Below are positions 20,200-28,646 of a DNA stretch of 64,000 bases, one piece after another. Under the pieces are notes generated by a model. The model ran no database searches, had not been told where the DNA came from, and saw nothing but the letters and a program-made list of their open reading frames with translations. The stretch is from Sphingomicrobium marinum (GTDB lineage: Bacteria; Pseudomonadota; Alphaproteobacteria; Sphingomonadales; Sphingomonadaceae). Made by a program: the position numbers and the translations under genes. The stretch covers positions 1,047,501 to 1,111,500 of the forward strand of contig NZ_JANPVQ010000001.1 in assembly GCF_026157105.1 (NCBI RefSeq), read 5' to 3'. The stretch's first letter is position 1. Each line of letters starts with the position of its first letter.

Positions 20200-20613
20200 A
20201 TGAGCGATCGTGTCGCAACAATGGGGATGCTGTTCCCGCATAGCGCCAAGACCGGCGACATCACCGTGCGCGTTTCGGTGAGCTATCTTGCCGAGCAATC
20301 TGCGCCTGCGGACGATCGCTGGTTCTGGAGCTATCACATCCGGATCGAGAATGGCGGCGACATGGCGGTCCAGCTGATGGCGCGGCGCTGGCTCATCATC
20401 GACGGACGCGGCAACGCGTCCGAGGTTGTCGGCGAAGGCGTGGTTGGCGATATGCCGGTCATCGCGCCGGGCGACAGCTACGATTATGTCTCGGGCTGCC
20501 CGCTATCGACTCCGAACGGAACGATGGAAGGCGCCTACCAGATGGTCGGTGAGGACGGCGCGGGCTTCGAGATCGAAATCCCCAAATTCCCGCTCCAGGG
20601 CCCTGCCGTCTAG
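20200..20613 (+). CDS. apaG: ApaG domain protein
   Basis: A 137-residue member of the ApaG/DUF525 family, a fibronectin-like beta sandwich named from work linking it to Co2+/Mg2+ efflux. Motifs are ITVRVSVSYLAEQS, WSYHIRIEN and the glycine-rich APGDSYDYVSGCPLSTPNG loop. The biochemical role is not settled for the family. It starts 10 bp after recO. Its TAG stop shares the tetranucleotide CTAG with the stop of the convergent ugd gene. Confidence 0.92.
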   Translation: MSDRVATMGMLFPHSAKTGDITVRVSVSYLAEQSAPADDRWFWSYHIRIENGGDMAVQLMARRWLIIDGRGNASEVVGEGVVGDMPVIAPGDSYDYVSGCPLSTPNGTMEGAYQMVGEDGAGFEIEIPKFPLQGPAV

Positions 20614-21914
20614 CGACCGACCGGATAGTAATCGAGCCCCGCGCGCTCGGCTTCTTCGCGCTCGTAGACGTTGCGCAGGTCGACCAACGCCTTACCGCGC
20701 ATCAACCCTTTCATCCGGCTGAGGTCGAGCCCGCGGAAGCTATCCCACTCGGTGCAGATCACCAGCGCATCGGCGTCGTCGGCGACGTCGTATGGCTGCT
20801 CCACATAGCGTATATCCTCGTGCAGGATCTTTCTGGCTTCCTCCATGCCAACAGGGTCGAACGCGTGCACTTCGGCCCCGCCCTCGATCAGCCCGGCGAC
20901 GAGCGGGATCGACGGCGCTTCGCGCATGTCGTCGGTATTGGGTTTGAAGGTGAGGCCGAGCAGGCCGATCTTCTTGCCCTTGAGATCGCCGCCGAGCGCC
21001 TTGGCGACGCGGCCCGCCATCGCTTCCTTGCGGTCGTCGTTAAACTTGACAACGGTCGAGACGATATTGCTGTCGACGCCGAAATCCTGCGCGGTCTTGA
21101 GCAGCGCCAACGTGTCCTTGGGGAAGCAGCTGCCGCCATAGCCGGGACCGGGGTGAAGGAATTTAGGACCGATGCGACCATCGAGACCGATGCCGCGTGC
21201 CAATTCCTGAACGTCCGCGCCCACCGCTTCGCAAATGTCGGCCATCTCGTTGATGAAACTGATCTTGGTCGCGAGAAAGGCATTGGCGGCATATTTAGTG
21301 AGTTCGGCGGTGCGGCGACTGGTGAATAGCATCGGCGCCTTGTTGAGGAAGAGCGGGCGGTAGATTTCGGTCAGCACTTCGCGGGCCCAATCGTCTTCGG
21401 CGCCGACCAGGATGCGATCGGGGTGCTTGAAATCGACAATCGCCGCGCCTTCGCGGAGGAACTCCGGATTGGACGCCACGACGGTGCCTTCGGGCGCATT
21501 TTCCTCTTCGAGGATCTTCGCGATCTCGTCGCCGGTACCCACCGGCACGGTTGATTTCGTCACGATGACGGCCTTGTCCTTCATCGTCTGCGCGATCTCG
21601 CGCACGGCGGCGTAGACATAGGTGAGATCGGCATGGCCATCACCGCGTCGCGAGGGCGTGCCGACCGCGATGAATATCGCCTGCGCGCCCGGCAACGCTT
21701 CTTCCAGATTGCCGGTGAAAGACAGGCGACCATCGGCGACATTCTGTTTGACGAGGCGTTCGAGCCCCGGCTCCCAGATCGGCATTTCGCCCGCGTGGAG
21801 CATGTCGAGCTTCTTCTGGTCCTTGTCGACGCAGGTCACATCATGGCCGAAATCGGCAAAACACGCCCCAGAAACGAGGCCTACATAGCCGGTGCCGATC
21901 ACCACGATCTTCAT
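20610..21914 (-). CDS. ugd: UDP-glucose 6-dehydrogenase
   Basis: Oxidises UDP-glucose to UDP-glucuronate using two NAD+, a precursor for acidic exopolysaccharide. It has 434 residues from the ATG at 21914, preceded by AGGAGAAAA. The NAD motif GTGYVGLVSGACFA opens the protein. Catalytic Cys263 sits in GPGYGGSCFPKDT. The late motif LGLTFKPNTDDMREAPS belongs to the UDP-binding domain. It is isolated from the 35-59 kb island but may feed it. The upstream 590 bp hold no convincing gene. Confidence 0.95.
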   Translation of the reverse strand: MKIVVIGTGYVGLVSGACFADFGHDVTCVDKDQKKLDMLHAGEMPIWEPGLERLVKQNVADGRLSFTGNLEEALPGAQAIFIAVGTPSRRGDGHADLTYVYAAVREIAQTMKDKAVIVTKSTVPVGTGDEIAKILEEENAPEGTVVASNPEFLREGAAIVDFKHPDRILVGAEDDWAREVLTEIYRPLFLNKAPMLFTSRRTAELTKYAANAFLATKISFINEMADICEAVGADVQELARGIGLDGRIGPKFLHPGPGYGGSCFPKDTLALLKTAQDFGVDSNIVSTVVKFNDDRKEAMAGRVAKALGGDLKGKKIGLLGLTFKPNTDDMREAPSIPLVAGLIEGGAEVHAFDPVGMEEARKILHEDIRYVEQPYDVADDADALVICTEWDSFRGLDLSRMKGLMRGKALVDLRNVYEREEAERAGLDYYPVGR

Positions 21915-22502
21915 CGATTTTTCTCCTGAATCGTCAAGAAGCGACAGAGCAGCCGCCATTTGGCGCCCCATGTAGTCGCGATTGGTGAGGAACGCTAGGG
22001 GGCGGCCCGACGGGCGACGTCAGCCTTGCAGCTAACGGAGGTTGTTGCCGCAAAACACCGCGCCTCGAAATGTAGCTAAGGATTAAATATCATGGTTGCC
22101 TTGCCGATACTTGCAGTGCTTATTCGGATCATCCATTACGGATGAAACATGCTCGGGATCAGGTAACCGCACGAATGGTGTGGTGGATCGGGGGCGCTCG
22201 GGACCGCTTTCACCCGCCGGACGAACGGTAGTTGCGTATGCGTACGCGTTCGGGGGCGTGGTGATTAGTAGTGCGGGGATTTTGGTGACCGTCAGAGGTG
22301 GGTTTTCTGAACGCTGGGTTCGCCTTTTTGGCGAAGCGGGTCTGGTGGGCTTGGCGCACCTGGCATGGCGCGGCGCGTTCATGCTTCTCTTCATTATTTT
22401 TGCCCGGGGTCTGGGCGCCGAAGCGATCGCAACGGCCAAAGTTGCAGCGGCCGCGTCCGTCCTGGCGCCCAACAGGCGCGGCAATCGTGTCGTCGCGAGG
22501 CG
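21915..22502. other. 588-bp region without a convincing gene
   Basis: It lies between the divergent-side start of ugd and the stop of the nucleotidyltransferase gene. Base composition is lower in GC than the neighbours: a hand count of 22081-22140 gives 40 percent and of 22261-22320 50 percent. Open frames on both strands (for example 22096-22557 plus and 22083-22484 minus) have no recognisable motif or good start site. A 17-codon ORF at 22092 (MVALPILAVLIRIIHYG) follows AAGGA, but nothing else supports it. It may contain the ugd promoter plus remnant or foreign DNA. Confidence 0.5.
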
Positions 22503-23558
22503 TCACCAATGCGCCAGCAGGCTGAGAGGGTATATACGCCGCGCGCGTTCTCCATAGAGGGCGGCGATGCGCCTGGCGCCGGGAAAGGCGGACGCCAGCA
22601 GTCCTGCATGCGATAGCAGGTTGGCACCCCCGCGATGATCGAGATCTTGCGCCATCAGGCGGACAATCATGTCGATCGCCTCCGGCTCAGGAGGTTCGAC
22701 GCCTTCGATCGGCGCATCCGCAAAGCGCTGGGCAACAAGGCCGAGCAACGCATCGCTGCCACGGCGCAAGCTGCCGGTCATGGCGTGGTAAGCCGGCCAA
22801 TCGATCGCGTGGTGCCGGGTGAGCCAGGCGATATCGGGCAGCGTGATCGGTCCGTTGTCGAACCGATGATCGTATGCGGCGTGGACGACCAGGTGTAACA
22901 GTTGGTGTTCGGGCGACGGGACGCGCACGCTCTGGCCTGCAACCTCGATCATCGGGCAGCTCGTCAGGAATTCGTCGCGGGGCGATGGGTCTTCCTCCAC
23001 TGCGTCGTGGAAAAGCCTGGCATGTATCTCGATTTGCGTTTCGCCACCCGGAGCAAGCAGCAGCGGGAGTTGGTGATCCGTTTCGAGCAGTATTTCCGGA
23101 TCGCCCGGGGTCACCGCCTGATAGCCCGCAGCAAGTAGAACGTGATGGGCCCGCAGCGCGTCGGCTGGACGCACCCATAAATCGATATCCCGCATTGGCC
23201 GGAGCCCTGGCTGCGGATAGGCCGTGAAGGCGAGCGCGGCGCCTTTCAGTGCGACGGCGTCGACACCCTCTTCATGGAAGAGTCCGATCGCGGTTACGAG
23301 GTCGCGCTGGTGGAGCAGGGCTTCGACTGTGCTCGCCCGCGCACAGTCGCGCCAACCCTTCGCAATGTCGGTGGGGATCGGCAGCTTCGCCTGTTCGACC
23401 GCGGCATAAAACAGATACGGGCGGAGACGATGCTGCTGTGCGCGCGCATCGATATTGCGCCAATCTTCATCGGACAAGGCCGTCACGCGATCGGCAAGAC
23501 CGGCTGGCGCACCGGCGGGCGCGACGAGGTCGATCAGCAAGTTTTCCAATGTCGGCAT
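22503..23558 (-). CDS. Nucleotidyltransferase-fold protein (NTP_transf_5 / PF14907 type)
   Basis: A 351-residue protein with a good GGAGG site before the ATG. The centre shows the family pattern LKGAALAFTAYPQPG followed by LRPMRDIDLWV, where Asp-x-Asp would bind metal in a polymerase-beta-like nucleotidyltransferase fold. A histidine-rich helix (HQLLHLVVHAAYDHRF) follows. Members of this family often sit in exopolysaccharide or lasso-peptide loci, but no such partner is adjacent here. The function is unknown. Confidence 0.75.
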   Translation of the reverse strand: MPTLENLLIDLVAPAGAPAGLADRVTALSDEDWRNIDARAQQHRLRPYLFYAAVEQAKLPIPTDIAKGWRDCARASTVEALLHQRDLVTAIGLFHEEGVDAVALKGAALAFTAYPQPGLRPMRDIDLWVRPADALRAHHVLLAAGYQAVTPGDPEILLETDHQLPLLLAPGGETQIEIHARLFHDAVEEDPSPRDEFLTSCPMIEVAGQSVRVPSPEHQLLHLVVHAAYDHRFDNGPITLPDIAWLTRHHAIDWPAYHAMTGSLRRGSDALLGLVAQRFADAPIEGVEPPEPEAIDMIVRLMAQDLDHRGGANLLSHAGLLASAFPGARRIAALYGERARRIYPLSLLAHW

Positions 23559-23673
23559 ATGCCTCCGAAACTTCCTTCATCGCCGATACAGGCCTTGCCG
23601 TGAAACAGGCAAAGCAATAACGCAACCTAGGCTTGGGCCGCGCGTTTCGCGCATGGGGACCCAGAGGAACTCA

Positions 23674-24420
23674 ATGGTTTTGAAATTGCTACGAGGCGCC
23701 AAGGCGAAAGGGACGGCGAGCCTGCCCGACGGCATGCGCGTCTATGCTATCGGCGACATTCACGGCTGCGACAAGCAATTGAAGAAATTGCTCAAGGCAA
23801 TCCGCAAGGATCTGGAAGGCTATGACGGTGAAAGCCGCCTCGTATTCCTGGGCGACTATGTCGACCGCGGGCCCGACAGCAAGGGGGTGATCGAGCGGCT
23901 GGTGTCAAAAAAGCTGCCCGGCGATAAACAGCACTTCCTGCTGGGCAACCACGAAGAAGCCATGATGAAGGTCATGGACGGCACGTCAAAGCGCGCCAAC
24001 GACTGGCTCAGCTTTGGCGGACGTCAGATGATGGAAAGCTATGGCGTCGGCAAAAAGGAGCTGTACGAGGCGGGCGGCGATGTCGGAGCGCTGCTGCGCG
24101 AGGTCATGCCCAAATCGCACCGCAAATTCTTCGAGAAGCTCAAGCTCAAGAAGCAGATCGGCGATTATCTGTTCGTCCACGCCGGAATTCGCCCCGGCGT
24201 CCCGATCGAGGAACAGGAACAAGCCGACCTCGTCTGGATCCGTGACCGTTTCCTCAAATCGGACCGCGATCACGGGGTGGTCGTCGTGCATGGCCATACG
24301 ATTTCGGAAAAGCCGCAGAACAAGGCCAATCGGATCGGCGTCGACACCGGCTGCTATGCCACCGGCCAGCTGACTGCCGTGCGCCTGCAAGGCAGCGAAA
24401 GGGCCTTCATCACCGTCTAG
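23674..24420 (+). CDS. Metallophosphoesterase, serine/threonine protein phosphatase family
   Basis: 248 residues from the ATG at 23674 (CAGAGGAAC upstream). The di-metal phosphatase motifs are all present: GDIHG, GDYVDRG, GNHE, VHAGIRPG and VHGHT. This is the bacterial PPP layout also seen in PrpA/PrpB and in diadenosine tetraphosphatase relatives. It would act on phosphoproteins or nucleotides in the cytosol. The stop shares CTAG with that of the convergent surE gene. Confidence 0.88.
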   Translation: MVLKLLRGAKAKGTASLPDGMRVYAIGDIHGCDKQLKKLLKAIRKDLEGYDGESRLVFLGDYVDRGPDSKGVIERLVSKKLPGDKQHFLLGNHEEAMMKVMDGTSKRANDWLSFGGRQMMESYGVGKKELYEAGGDVGALLREVMPKSHRKFFEKLKLKKQIGDYLFVHAGIRPGVPIEEQEQADLVWIRDRFLKSDRDHGVVVVHGHTISEKPQNKANRIGVDTGCYATGQLTAVRLQGSERAFITV

Positions 24421-25175
24421 GCGAGCGCCTGCTCGATCATGTTCATCGATTCATGATGGGTAAGGTCGAGATGCAACGGCGTCACCGCAATATAGCCGTC
24501 GGCAACCGTTTCCAGGTCGGTGCGATGGCCCGGCGTGGTCACCACATCGCCGCCGCCAAACCAATAATATTTGAAGCCGCGCGGGTCCTTTCGTTCCACC
24601 ACTTCGAGCCGCGTGTAATCGCGGTAGCCTTGCGGAACGACCCGCGTGCCGGCGACGTTGTCGGCAGGAAGCGCGGGGAAATTGATGTTGATGAGCTGTC
24701 GCTGTTTGGGAAGCGCGCTCATCAGCTTTTGCAGTAGGGCAGGGGCGAGCGCTTCGGCTGCGTCGAACCAATCATGCTCGGCCTCGCGGTCGATGACCTG
24801 GCTCAGCGCGATCGAGGGAACGCCTGCCAGCGCGCCCTCCATAGCTGCCGATACAGTCCCCGAATACGTCACGTCTTCGCCAAGATTGGCGCCGCGATTG
24901 ACGCCCGACAGGATGAGATCGGGCCAGTCGCCCTTCATCAGATGGCCGAGCGCGAGCATCACGCTGTCGGTCGGCGTGCCCGCGACCGCGTAACGCTTTT
25001 CGTCATGTTTGCGGATGCGCATCGGGCTGTGCAGCGTCAGGCTGTGCCCGGCACCCGATTGTTCTTCGGCCGGTGCAACCACCCAGATGTCGTCGGACAG
25101 GGTTTGCGCGATTCGTTCGAGCACGGCGAATCCGGGGGCATGGATGCCATCGTCATTGGTGAGGAGGATTTTCAT
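24417..25175 (-). CDS. surE: 5'/3'-nucleotidase SurE
   Basis: A metal-dependent nucleoside monophosphate phosphatase linked with stationary-phase survival. It has 252 residues from the ATG at 25175, which gives the canonical start MKILLTNDDG; upstream in-frame starts are not supported. Metal ligands are Asp8, Asp9, Ser40 (EEQSGAGHS) and Asn93 (SGVNRGANLG). It is often grouped with other stress genes; dksA diverges from it across 270 bp. Confidence 0.94.
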   Translation of the reverse strand: MKILLTNDDGIHAPGFAVLERIAQTLSDDIWVVAPAEEQSGAGHSLTLHSPMRIRKHDEKRYAVAGTPTDSVMLALGHLMKGDWPDLILSGVNRGANLGEDVTYSGTVSAAMEGALAGVPSIALSQVIDREAEHDWFDAAEALAPALLQKLMSALPKQRQLININFPALPADNVAGTRVVPQGYRDYTRLEVVERKDPRGFKYYWFGGGDVVTTPGHRTDLETVADGYIAVTPLHLDLTHHESMNMIEQALA

Positions 25176-25445
25176 GACGCCGTTATGCACTTTATCTGTG
25201 GACAGTTCCATGACGGCGAGTGACGCTTTTCTGCGACAAAAAGGATGGCATCCACGCAACAGTTCACAAAAAGCCAATCTCGGTTGCGCTCAGCGCTTGT
25301 TAATCATTGCAGGTATAGCTACAGGCGCACTCACAAATCGGCTTCGCTGGTGTAAGTCCCTGCAAGTCGGTGAAAATTTCGCCTTCGGGCCGCTCACGGG
25401 GGAATGCTGGCGGTCGCGGGACTAGGTGTGATCTGGGAGGGAACA

Positions 25446-25913
25446 TTGGCAACTGCACTCAACGGCCTAAAGGGCAACGAGAAGTTTGACGCGATCGTCC
25501 TCGAAGACGGCTACCGTCCGAGCGATGACGAAGAGTTCATGAACCCCATGCAGCAAGCCTATTTTCTGAAGAAATTGAAGGACTGGAAGGAAAGCGTGGT
25601 CGAAGAAAGCCGCGCCACCATGGCTCAGCTCCAGAACGACAGCCTGCGCGAACCCGACCTTGCCGACCGCGCGTCGAGCGAGACCGATTGGAGCCTCGAG
25701 CTGCGTACGCGTGATCGCCAGCGCAAGCTCATCGCCAAGATCGATAGCGCCATCCGCCGCCTCTACGACGGGGAATATGGCTATTGCGAAGTGACGGGCG
25801 ATCCCATCGCGCTGCAGCGCCTGGAAGCGCGTCCGATCGCGACGATGACGATCGAAGCGCAGGAAAAGCACGAGCGCACGGAACGTGTTAGCCGCGACGA
25901 GCGCACCGACTAA
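25446..25913 (+). CDS. dksA: RNA polymerase-binding factor DksA, cysteine-poor form
   Basis: Binds the RNA polymerase secondary channel and with ppGpp reshapes transcription in the stringent response. It has 155 residues from TTG 25446, chosen because GGGAGGGAA lies just upstream. The coiled-coil tip (REPDLADRASSE) keeps the acidic D-x-x-D-x-A pattern. The C-terminal zinc-finger region (YGYCEVTGDPI, RLEARPIATMTIEAQ) retains only Cys114; the three other zinc ligands are replaced. Cysteine-depleted DksA proteins are known in alphaproteobacteria and are less sensitive to oxidation. A strong terminator follows. Confidence 0.92.
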   Translation: MATALNGLKGNEKFDAIVLEDGYRPSDDEEFMNPMQQAYFLKKLKDWKESVVEESRATMAQLQNDSLREPDLADRASSETDWSLELRTRDRQRKLIAKIDSAIRRLYDGEYGYCEVTGDPIALQRLEARPIATMTIEAQEKHERTERVSRDERTD

Positions 25914-25935
25914 TCACTTAACGCAATCTGCAAAG

Positions 25936-25975
25936 AAAAAGGCCGGCGCCCGATGGGCTGCCGGCCTTTTCTTTT
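25936..25975. terminator. Strong bidirectional terminator between dksA and ydcH-like gene
   Basis: AAAAA-GGCCGGC (25936-25947) pairs with GCCGGCC-TTTTCTTTT (25960-25975) around a 12-base loop. It ends dksA on the plus strand and, through the A run, the convergent DUF465 gene on the minus strand. Confidence 0.9.
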
Positions 25976-25994
25976 GGCTGAAAACGGGTGGGCG

Positions 25995-26150
25995 CTAGTG
26001 GCCTACCATCTCATCTTTCAATGCCAATTTTTGCTTTTTGAGCCTGTGGAGCAGGTCCTCGTCGGGGTGCGGCCGGATCTCTTCGGCCTCGATGCGCGCA
26101 TGGAGCGCTTTATGCTTGCTTGCTAGTGCCTCGACGTGGGCTTGTTCCAT
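25995..26150 (-). CDS. YdcH family protein (DUF465), copy 1
   Basis: A 51-residue, charge-rich helical protein. The ATG at 26150 is preceded by GGAGGA. Motifs are ALASKHKALHARIEAEE and the C-terminal LKKQKLALKDEM typical of DUF465, a small coiled-coil family of unknown role. It diverges from the second copy at 26290. Confidence 0.82.
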   Translation of the reverse strand: MEQAHVEALASKHKALHARIEAEEIRPHPDEDLLHRLKKQKLALKDEMVGH

Positions 26151-26289
26151 CAAATCCTCCTTAAGCTCGGTTGATGACGCAATCATTGAACCATCATTTT
26201 TTTCATTTGTCGCCCTCCCGACTCGGAAAATCGACGAAAAAAGCGTTCCGCTTGGCGTGAATCATTCCGGTGGCTACGGTGGATGGTGC

Positions 26290-26487
26290 ATGAACGACGA
26301 CGATCCCGAACAGCTTCTCGCCGCGCTCAAGGTCGAGCATCGCCGCCTCGATGAGGAGATCGACCGCATGCGTGAGAGCGGGCAGGCCGACCAGATAGAG
26401 TTGGCCCGATTGAAAAAACGCAAGCTGGTGCTCAAGGACCAGATCGCCGCGATCGAAGACGATATCCACCCCGACATCATCGCCTGA
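26290..26487 (+). CDS. YdcH family protein (DUF465), copy 2
   Basis: A 65-residue coiled-coil protein from ATG 26290 (GGATGG upstream); a longer opening from 26038 antisense to copy 1 is spurious. The core is LKVEHRRLDEEIDRM, then LARLKKRKLVLKDQIAAIEDD. The shared C-terminal motif LKK-K-LLKD with copy 1 argues for an old duplication. It is followed by a GTCCC-GTTTT-GGGAC hairpin (about 26493-26508) with only a short T run. Confidence 0.82.
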   Translation: MNDDDPEQLLAALKVEHRRLDEEIDRMRESGQADQIELARLKKRKLVLKDQIAAIEDDIHPDIIA

Positions 26488-26562
26488 GCGTCCGTCCCGT
26501 TTTGGGACGCTTAACGTGTAACGCGCCCTCCGATATTCCGGCGCGGCGGGTTTTGCGCTTAT

Positions 26563-27048
26563 ATGGGCGCCATGGAAGATTCGCCCAACAACGAAGGCCG
26601 TATCACGCCGCGTCTGATCGATCAGTTCTACACTGAGGCGATGCTGCTCGCTGACGAAGCGCGCGCATATTTCGACGAGGAAGGGCGCGACGATCGCCAG
26701 ACGCTCGAGCCCTTCGCCCGCGTCGGTTTCGCGTGCGAGAGCCTGAAGGTGACCACCCGCGTGATGCATATCGTCGCATGGCTGCTGACACAGCGCGCCA
26801 TCGAAAGCGGTGAGCTTACCCAGATCGAAGGGCAGCGCCCCGAGCGTCGTTTGGGCAAGGCGAACGAGAGTGATCCCAAGGTAGTCGGGATTCTGCCCGA
26901 AAAGGCGCAAACGCTCATCCGCCAGTCGAGCGAACTCTACGAGCGCGTGAAATGGTTCGATGAAGGTCAAGTTAGCGACGTGCCGGCACAAAGCCCGGCG
27001 CGCGCATTGATGGGCCGCCTTGAACGCGACCTGTTCGGCGGCGAATAG
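26563..27048 (+). CDS. RcdA-like regulator (DUF1465)
   Basis: A 161-residue helical protein that resembles Caulobacter RcdA, a ClpXP adaptor controlling CtrA degradation at the G1-S transition. The diagnostic stretch is ESLKVTTRVMHIVAWLLTQRA in the second helix, preceded by FYTEAMLLADEARAYFD. The C-terminus is acidic and likely disordered, as in RcdA. The start may be the ATG at 26563 or at 26572; neither has a clear ribosome binding site. Together with ccrM it is the second CtrA-circuit gene in the window. Confidence 0.8.
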   Translation: MGAMEDSPNNEGRITPRLIDQFYTEAMLLADEARAYFDEEGRDDRQTLEPFARVGFACESLKVTTRVMHIVAWLLTQRAIESGELTQIEGQRPERRLGKANESDPKVVGILPEKAQTLIRQSSELYERVKWFDEGQVSDVPAQSPARALMGRLERDLFGGE

Positions 27049-27066
27049 CCGCGCTAATACCGCTCC

Positions 27067-28215
27067 ATGAACGAATGGAGCTTCCATCCCGGGCCGGCAA
27101 TTTTCGGTGGCAGCGATGCCGCCGCGCGGATTGCCGATGTTCTGCCGCAGGCTGGGCCTTGCTTGTTCGTCACCGACAAGGGCGTCACCTCGTTAGGCCT
27201 CGCCGATCGTTGGATTTCAGCACTCGAAGACAAGGGACATCGCCTGGTCATCTTCGATGCGGTCGAGGAGGATCCATCGAAGACCACCTTGCTTGCCGCC
27301 GTCGAGGCGGGAAAAGAAGCGGGGGTCACCAAGGTCGTTGGCTTTGGTGGCGGCAGTCCGATGGATGTCGCCAAGCTGGCGGCCTATCTGATTGGCTCGG
27401 GCGACGATGTCGACGGCATCTGGGGCGTCGAACAGGCAACGGGTGAGGGGTTGCCGCTGGCGCTCGTGCCGACGACAGCCGGGACCGGCTCGGAAGCGAC
27501 TCCGGTCGCCGTGATCACCTGCGAGGGCGATGAAAAGCGCGGCGTCAATGCGCGCGCGCTGGTCGCGACATGGACGGCGCTCGACCCCGAACTCACCATC
27601 GGCAAGCCGCGCGCGCTGACGGCGGCGACGGGGATCGACGCGATGGTGCATGCGATCGAAGCCTACACGACGGCGCACAAGAAGAACCCGGTGAGCGATC
27701 TTTACGCGCGTGAGGCGCTGAAGCTCCTTAGCGAGAACCTGCTATTGGCCTGCGAAGAGCCAGAGAATCGCGCGGCACGTAGTGCCATGTTGCTTGGCGC
27801 ACATTATGCGGGGATCGCCTTTGCCAACGCGCCATGCGCGGGGGTTCATGCGCTGGCCTATCCGCTGGGTGGCGTCCATCACCTTCCGCACGGGCTTTCC
27901 AATGCGCTGATGCTGCGCCCGGTCCTCGAGCATAACCGCGCGGCGGCCAATGAACTCTATGCCGAACTGGCACCCATCCTATGCCCCGACTGTGAGGGCG
28001 AGGGGAGCCAGTCGCGGACCGCGCGTCTGATCGAGCGGCTCGGAGAAATGGTCGTCGCCTCAGGGCTGAGACCGCGGCTACGCGACCATGGTATCGCTAA
28101 AGAGGACATCCCGATGCTGGCGCGCGAAGCGATGAAACAGCAGCGGCTGCTGGTGAACAATCCGTGTCCGATCGAGGAAGACGACGCAGCACGGCTTTAT
28201 GAGGCGGCGTGGTGA
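27067..28215 (+). CDS. Iron-containing alcohol dehydrogenase
   Basis: A 382-residue group III alcohol dehydrogenase. The NAD motif GFGGGSPMDVAK is in the N-terminal Rossmann half. The four metal ligands are in place: Asp191, His195 (GIDAMVHAIEAY), His261 (GVHALAYPLGG) and His275 (HHLPHGLSNA). Relatives oxidise primary alcohols, 1,3-propanediol, maleylacetate or 4-hydroxybutyrate; the exact substrate is open. It starts 18 bp after the rcdA-like gene and its stop overlaps the thioesterase start. Confidence 0.9.
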   Translation: MNEWSFHPGPAIFGGSDAAARIADVLPQAGPCLFVTDKGVTSLGLADRWISALEDKGHRLVIFDAVEEDPSKTTLLAAVEAGKEAGVTKVVGFGGGSPMDVAKLAAYLIGSGDDVDGIWGVEQATGEGLPLALVPTTAGTGSEATPVAVITCEGDEKRGVNARALVATWTALDPELTIGKPRALTAATGIDAMVHAIEAYTTAHKKNPVSDLYAREALKLLSENLLLACEEPENRAARSAMLLGAHYAGIAFANAPCAGVHALAYPLGGVHHLPHGLSNALMLRPVLEHNRAAANELYAELAPILCPDCEGEGSQSRTARLIERLGEMVVASGLRPRLRDHGIAKEDIPMLAREAMKQQRLLVNNPCPIEEDDAARLYEAAW

Positions 28216-28646
28216 GCAAGCGCCCGATCCCGCGGCCGCGTGATGCCTATCGTCGTTTCTCGACGATCAGCCTGCGATGGGCCGACAACGATGCCTACGG
28301 ACACGTCAACAATGTCGTCTATTACGCGTGGTTCGACACGGCGGTGAACGAAATGCTGGTCGAGCGTGGGTTGCTCGACATCAGCGCGGGCGATCCGATC
28401 GGACTGGTGGTGGAAACAGGCTGTCGATATTTCGCCGCTTTATCCTACCCGGGGGCGGTAGAAGTGGGGCTCAGGATCGCGAAGCTGGGCAACAGTTCGG
28501 TCACCTTCGAGCTTGGCATTTTCCGGCCGGGCGAAGCAGCGCCGGTGGCTGAGGGTCACTTCACCCATGTCTATGTCGCGCGCGATGATCGACGGCCGAC
28601 GACCTTGCCTGACAGCTGGCGAAATGAATTGGAAATTCTGGCCTAG
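28209..28646 (+). CDS. Hotdog-fold acyl-CoA thioesterase (4-hydroxybenzoyl-CoA type)
   Basis: A 145-residue hotdog enzyme. The active-site pattern WADNDAYGHVNNVVYYAWFD (Asp26/Asp28, His32, Asn34) is that of the YbgC/4-hydroxybenzoyl-CoA thioesterase group. Tandem GTG codons at 28209 and 28212 both fit; the second gives a classical GTGA overlap with the dehydrogenase stop. It probably hydrolyses an acyl-CoA in the cytosol. The stop shares CTAG with the convergent nitronate monooxygenase gene. Confidence 0.88.
   Translation: MVSKRPIPRPRDAYRRFSTISLRWADNDAYGHVNNVVYYAWFDTAVNEMLVERGLLDISAGDPIGLVVETGCRYFAALSYPGAVEVGLRIAKLGNSSVTFELGIFRPGEAAPVAEGHFTHVYVARDDRRPTTLPDSWRNELEILA

Noticed and set aside
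22092-22145. 17-codon ORF (MVALPILAVLIRIIHYG) after AAGGA
   Set aside because: Only a weak ribosome binding site supports it; there is no promoter or terminator alignment comparable to the mini-gene at 10509.
22096-22557. Plus-strand frame of 153 codons in the gap after ugd
   Set aside because: It has a TTG start without ribosome binding site, ends inside the antisense of the nucleotidyltransferase gene and shows no motif. A hydrophobic stretch in the middle keeps it only as a remote possibility.
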